A stretch of DNA of 9,095 nt, taken from assembly GCA_026392265.1 (NCBI GenBank), contig JAPLCL010000417.1:1-9095 (forward strand), given 5' to 3'. The translations under genes and the position numbers were made by a program. Below the pieces are notes generated by a model. It searched no databases and was not told the DNA's origin. It saw only the letters and a list, made by a program, of their open reading frames with translations. Shown here one piece after another: positions 8,431 through 9,095 of this stretch. Each line of letters begins with the position of its first letter. Position 1 is the first letter of the stretch. The DNA comes from Actinomycetota bacterium. Its GTDB lineage: Bacteria > Actinomycetota > Thermoleophilia > UBA2241.

Positions 8431-9095
8431 TCAGGTCTTCTTGCCGCCCTTCCTCCAGGCACGGATCTTGTCGAGGGCGCGCTGGAGAAGCCCGTCGAGC
8501 CCGGCCGGCCACAACGTGAGGACGAGGAAGAGCAGGGCGCCGAGCACGAGAAGCCGCCACAGGACGGTGTCGTGAAGCAGTTCGCTGATGATGGTGACGA
8601 CGAAGGCGCCGATGACCGGGCCGCGCACCGTCCCCAGACCGCCGACAATGACCGTGATCAGGAGGAGACCCAGGGGGCCGAGCGCCATGAAGCTCGGCGT
8701 GATGCCGTGGTAGAAGGTCGCGTACAGCCCGCCGGCGAGACCTGCCACGAGGCCGGAGATGAGGGTCGCCGCGATGGCCTGACGGCGCCGGTCGCTGCCC
8801 CTGCCCAACGGCGAGTCCATCATGCCGCGCACGACGAGCATGACCGCCGCGGAGAGCACCAGCACAAGCCAGAAGGAGGCGCGCAGGCTCCCCGAATCCG
8901 AGAGGCGATCGAACAGCCCCGGGATGCCCGACAGACCGGATCTGCCGCCGGTGAACCCGGTACCGTCGGCGAGAATGAGCAGGCGCACGACTTCCGCGAG
9001 CGCAAAGGTCAGCAGAGCCGCGTAGACGGCGCGCAGACGGATGATGGGAAGCACCATGATCACGGCAGCGAGGCCGCCCGCTGCCACGCCGGCCG
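8431..9095 (-). CDS. LivM-type branched-chain amino acid ABC permease (5'-truncated by window edge)
   Basis: The visible 220 residues are the C-terminal part of an ABC permease of the LivM family (type I importer for branched-chain amino acids, urea, short amides or aromatic acids). The frame stays open to base 9095, so the GTG at 9087 is probably internal. Family signposts in order are LRAVYAALLTFALAEVVRLL, TGGRSGLSGIPG, MDSPLGR, GLVAGLAGGLYA, VIVGGLGTVRGPVIGA and LWPAGLDGLLQ, with a basic C-terminal tail ending in KGGKKT. About five hydrophobic helices are visible. The cytoplasmic loop expected after SPLGR (GRALRA-x-EDE-x-AA-x-ALG-like, the EAA coupling helix) is absent: the chain passes in frame to GSDRRRQAIAATLISG. 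The gene may therefore encode an uncoupled or divergent permease. The cyclase gene follows after 83 nt on the same strand. LivH, the ATPases and the binding protein would be expected outside the window. Confidence 0.88.
   Translation of the reverse strand, partial: AGVAAGGLAAVIMVLPIIRLRAVYAALLTFALAEVVRLLILADGTGFTGGRSGLSGIPGLFDRLSDSGSLRASFWLVLVLSAAVMLVVRGMMDSPLGRGSDRRRQAIAATLISGLVAGLAGGLYATFYHGITPSFMALGPLGLLLITVIVGGLGTVRGPVIGAFVVTIISELLHDTVLWRLLVLGALLFLVLTLWPAGLDGLLQRALDKIRAWRKGGKKT

Noticed and set aside
8348..8560. 71-residue N-terminal extension of the cyclase frame
   Set aside because: It would bury the lipoprotein signal inside the protein and overlap the end of livM; the ATG at 8347 has a well-placed ribosome binding site.
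7634..8575. 313-codon + strand frame antisense to the cyclase gene
   Set aside because: No family resemblance, and Arg/Gly/Val-rich; the - strand frame has a signal sequence, ribosome site and conserved domain.
9085..9087. GTG as the true start of the LivM-type gene
   Set aside because: The frame stays open to the window edge and family members have several more membrane helices upstream, so this codon is most likely internal.

Overview
This window shows no new genetic system; most of it is a clean respiratory operon. About four fifths (1-7371, + strand) is the distal half of a complex I (NADH:quinone oxidoreductase) operon in canonical order: nuoH (5' end outside the window), nuoI, nuoJ, nuoK, nuoL, nuoM, nuoN. 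The genes are packed, with stop/start overlaps at I/J, J/K and M/N and gaps of 3-11 nt elsewhere. Together they encode the whole proton-pumping membrane arm from NuoH onward, except NuoA, plus the two-cluster ferredoxin-like subunit NuoI of the hydrophilic arm. All reading frames are intact and the pump residues I could check are present.

A 133-nt convergent gap (7372-7504) follows. It holds no gene but carries several inverted repeats: a GC-rich hairpin just after nuoN, an AT-rich imperfect palindrome in the middle, and GC-rich hairpin/repeat sequence on the far side. This is best read as a two-sided transcription terminator.

On the - strand (7505-9095) are two genes read leftward. The upstream one is the C-terminal part of a LivM-type branched-chain amino acid ABC permease, cut by the window edge. 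The downstream one is a predicted lipoprotein of the cyclase / kynurenine-formamidase-like family. A plausible promoter and a strong ribosome binding site lie in the 83 nt between them. These two genes hold the less ordinary signals: the cyclase has replaced several residues of the family metal site, and the permease appears to lack, in frame, the EAA coupling-helix segment that touches the ATPase.

The organism is a high-GC bacterium with an aerobic or otherwise quinone-linked respiratory chain. NuoH and NuoI resemble the E. coli type more than the usual actinobacterial or alphaproteobacterial type, a variant that I believe also occurs in several other phyla. The actinobacterial-looking Ala-rich lipoprotein signal and the GC content are compatible with a deep-branching actinobacterium, but I cannot fix the phylum from this window.
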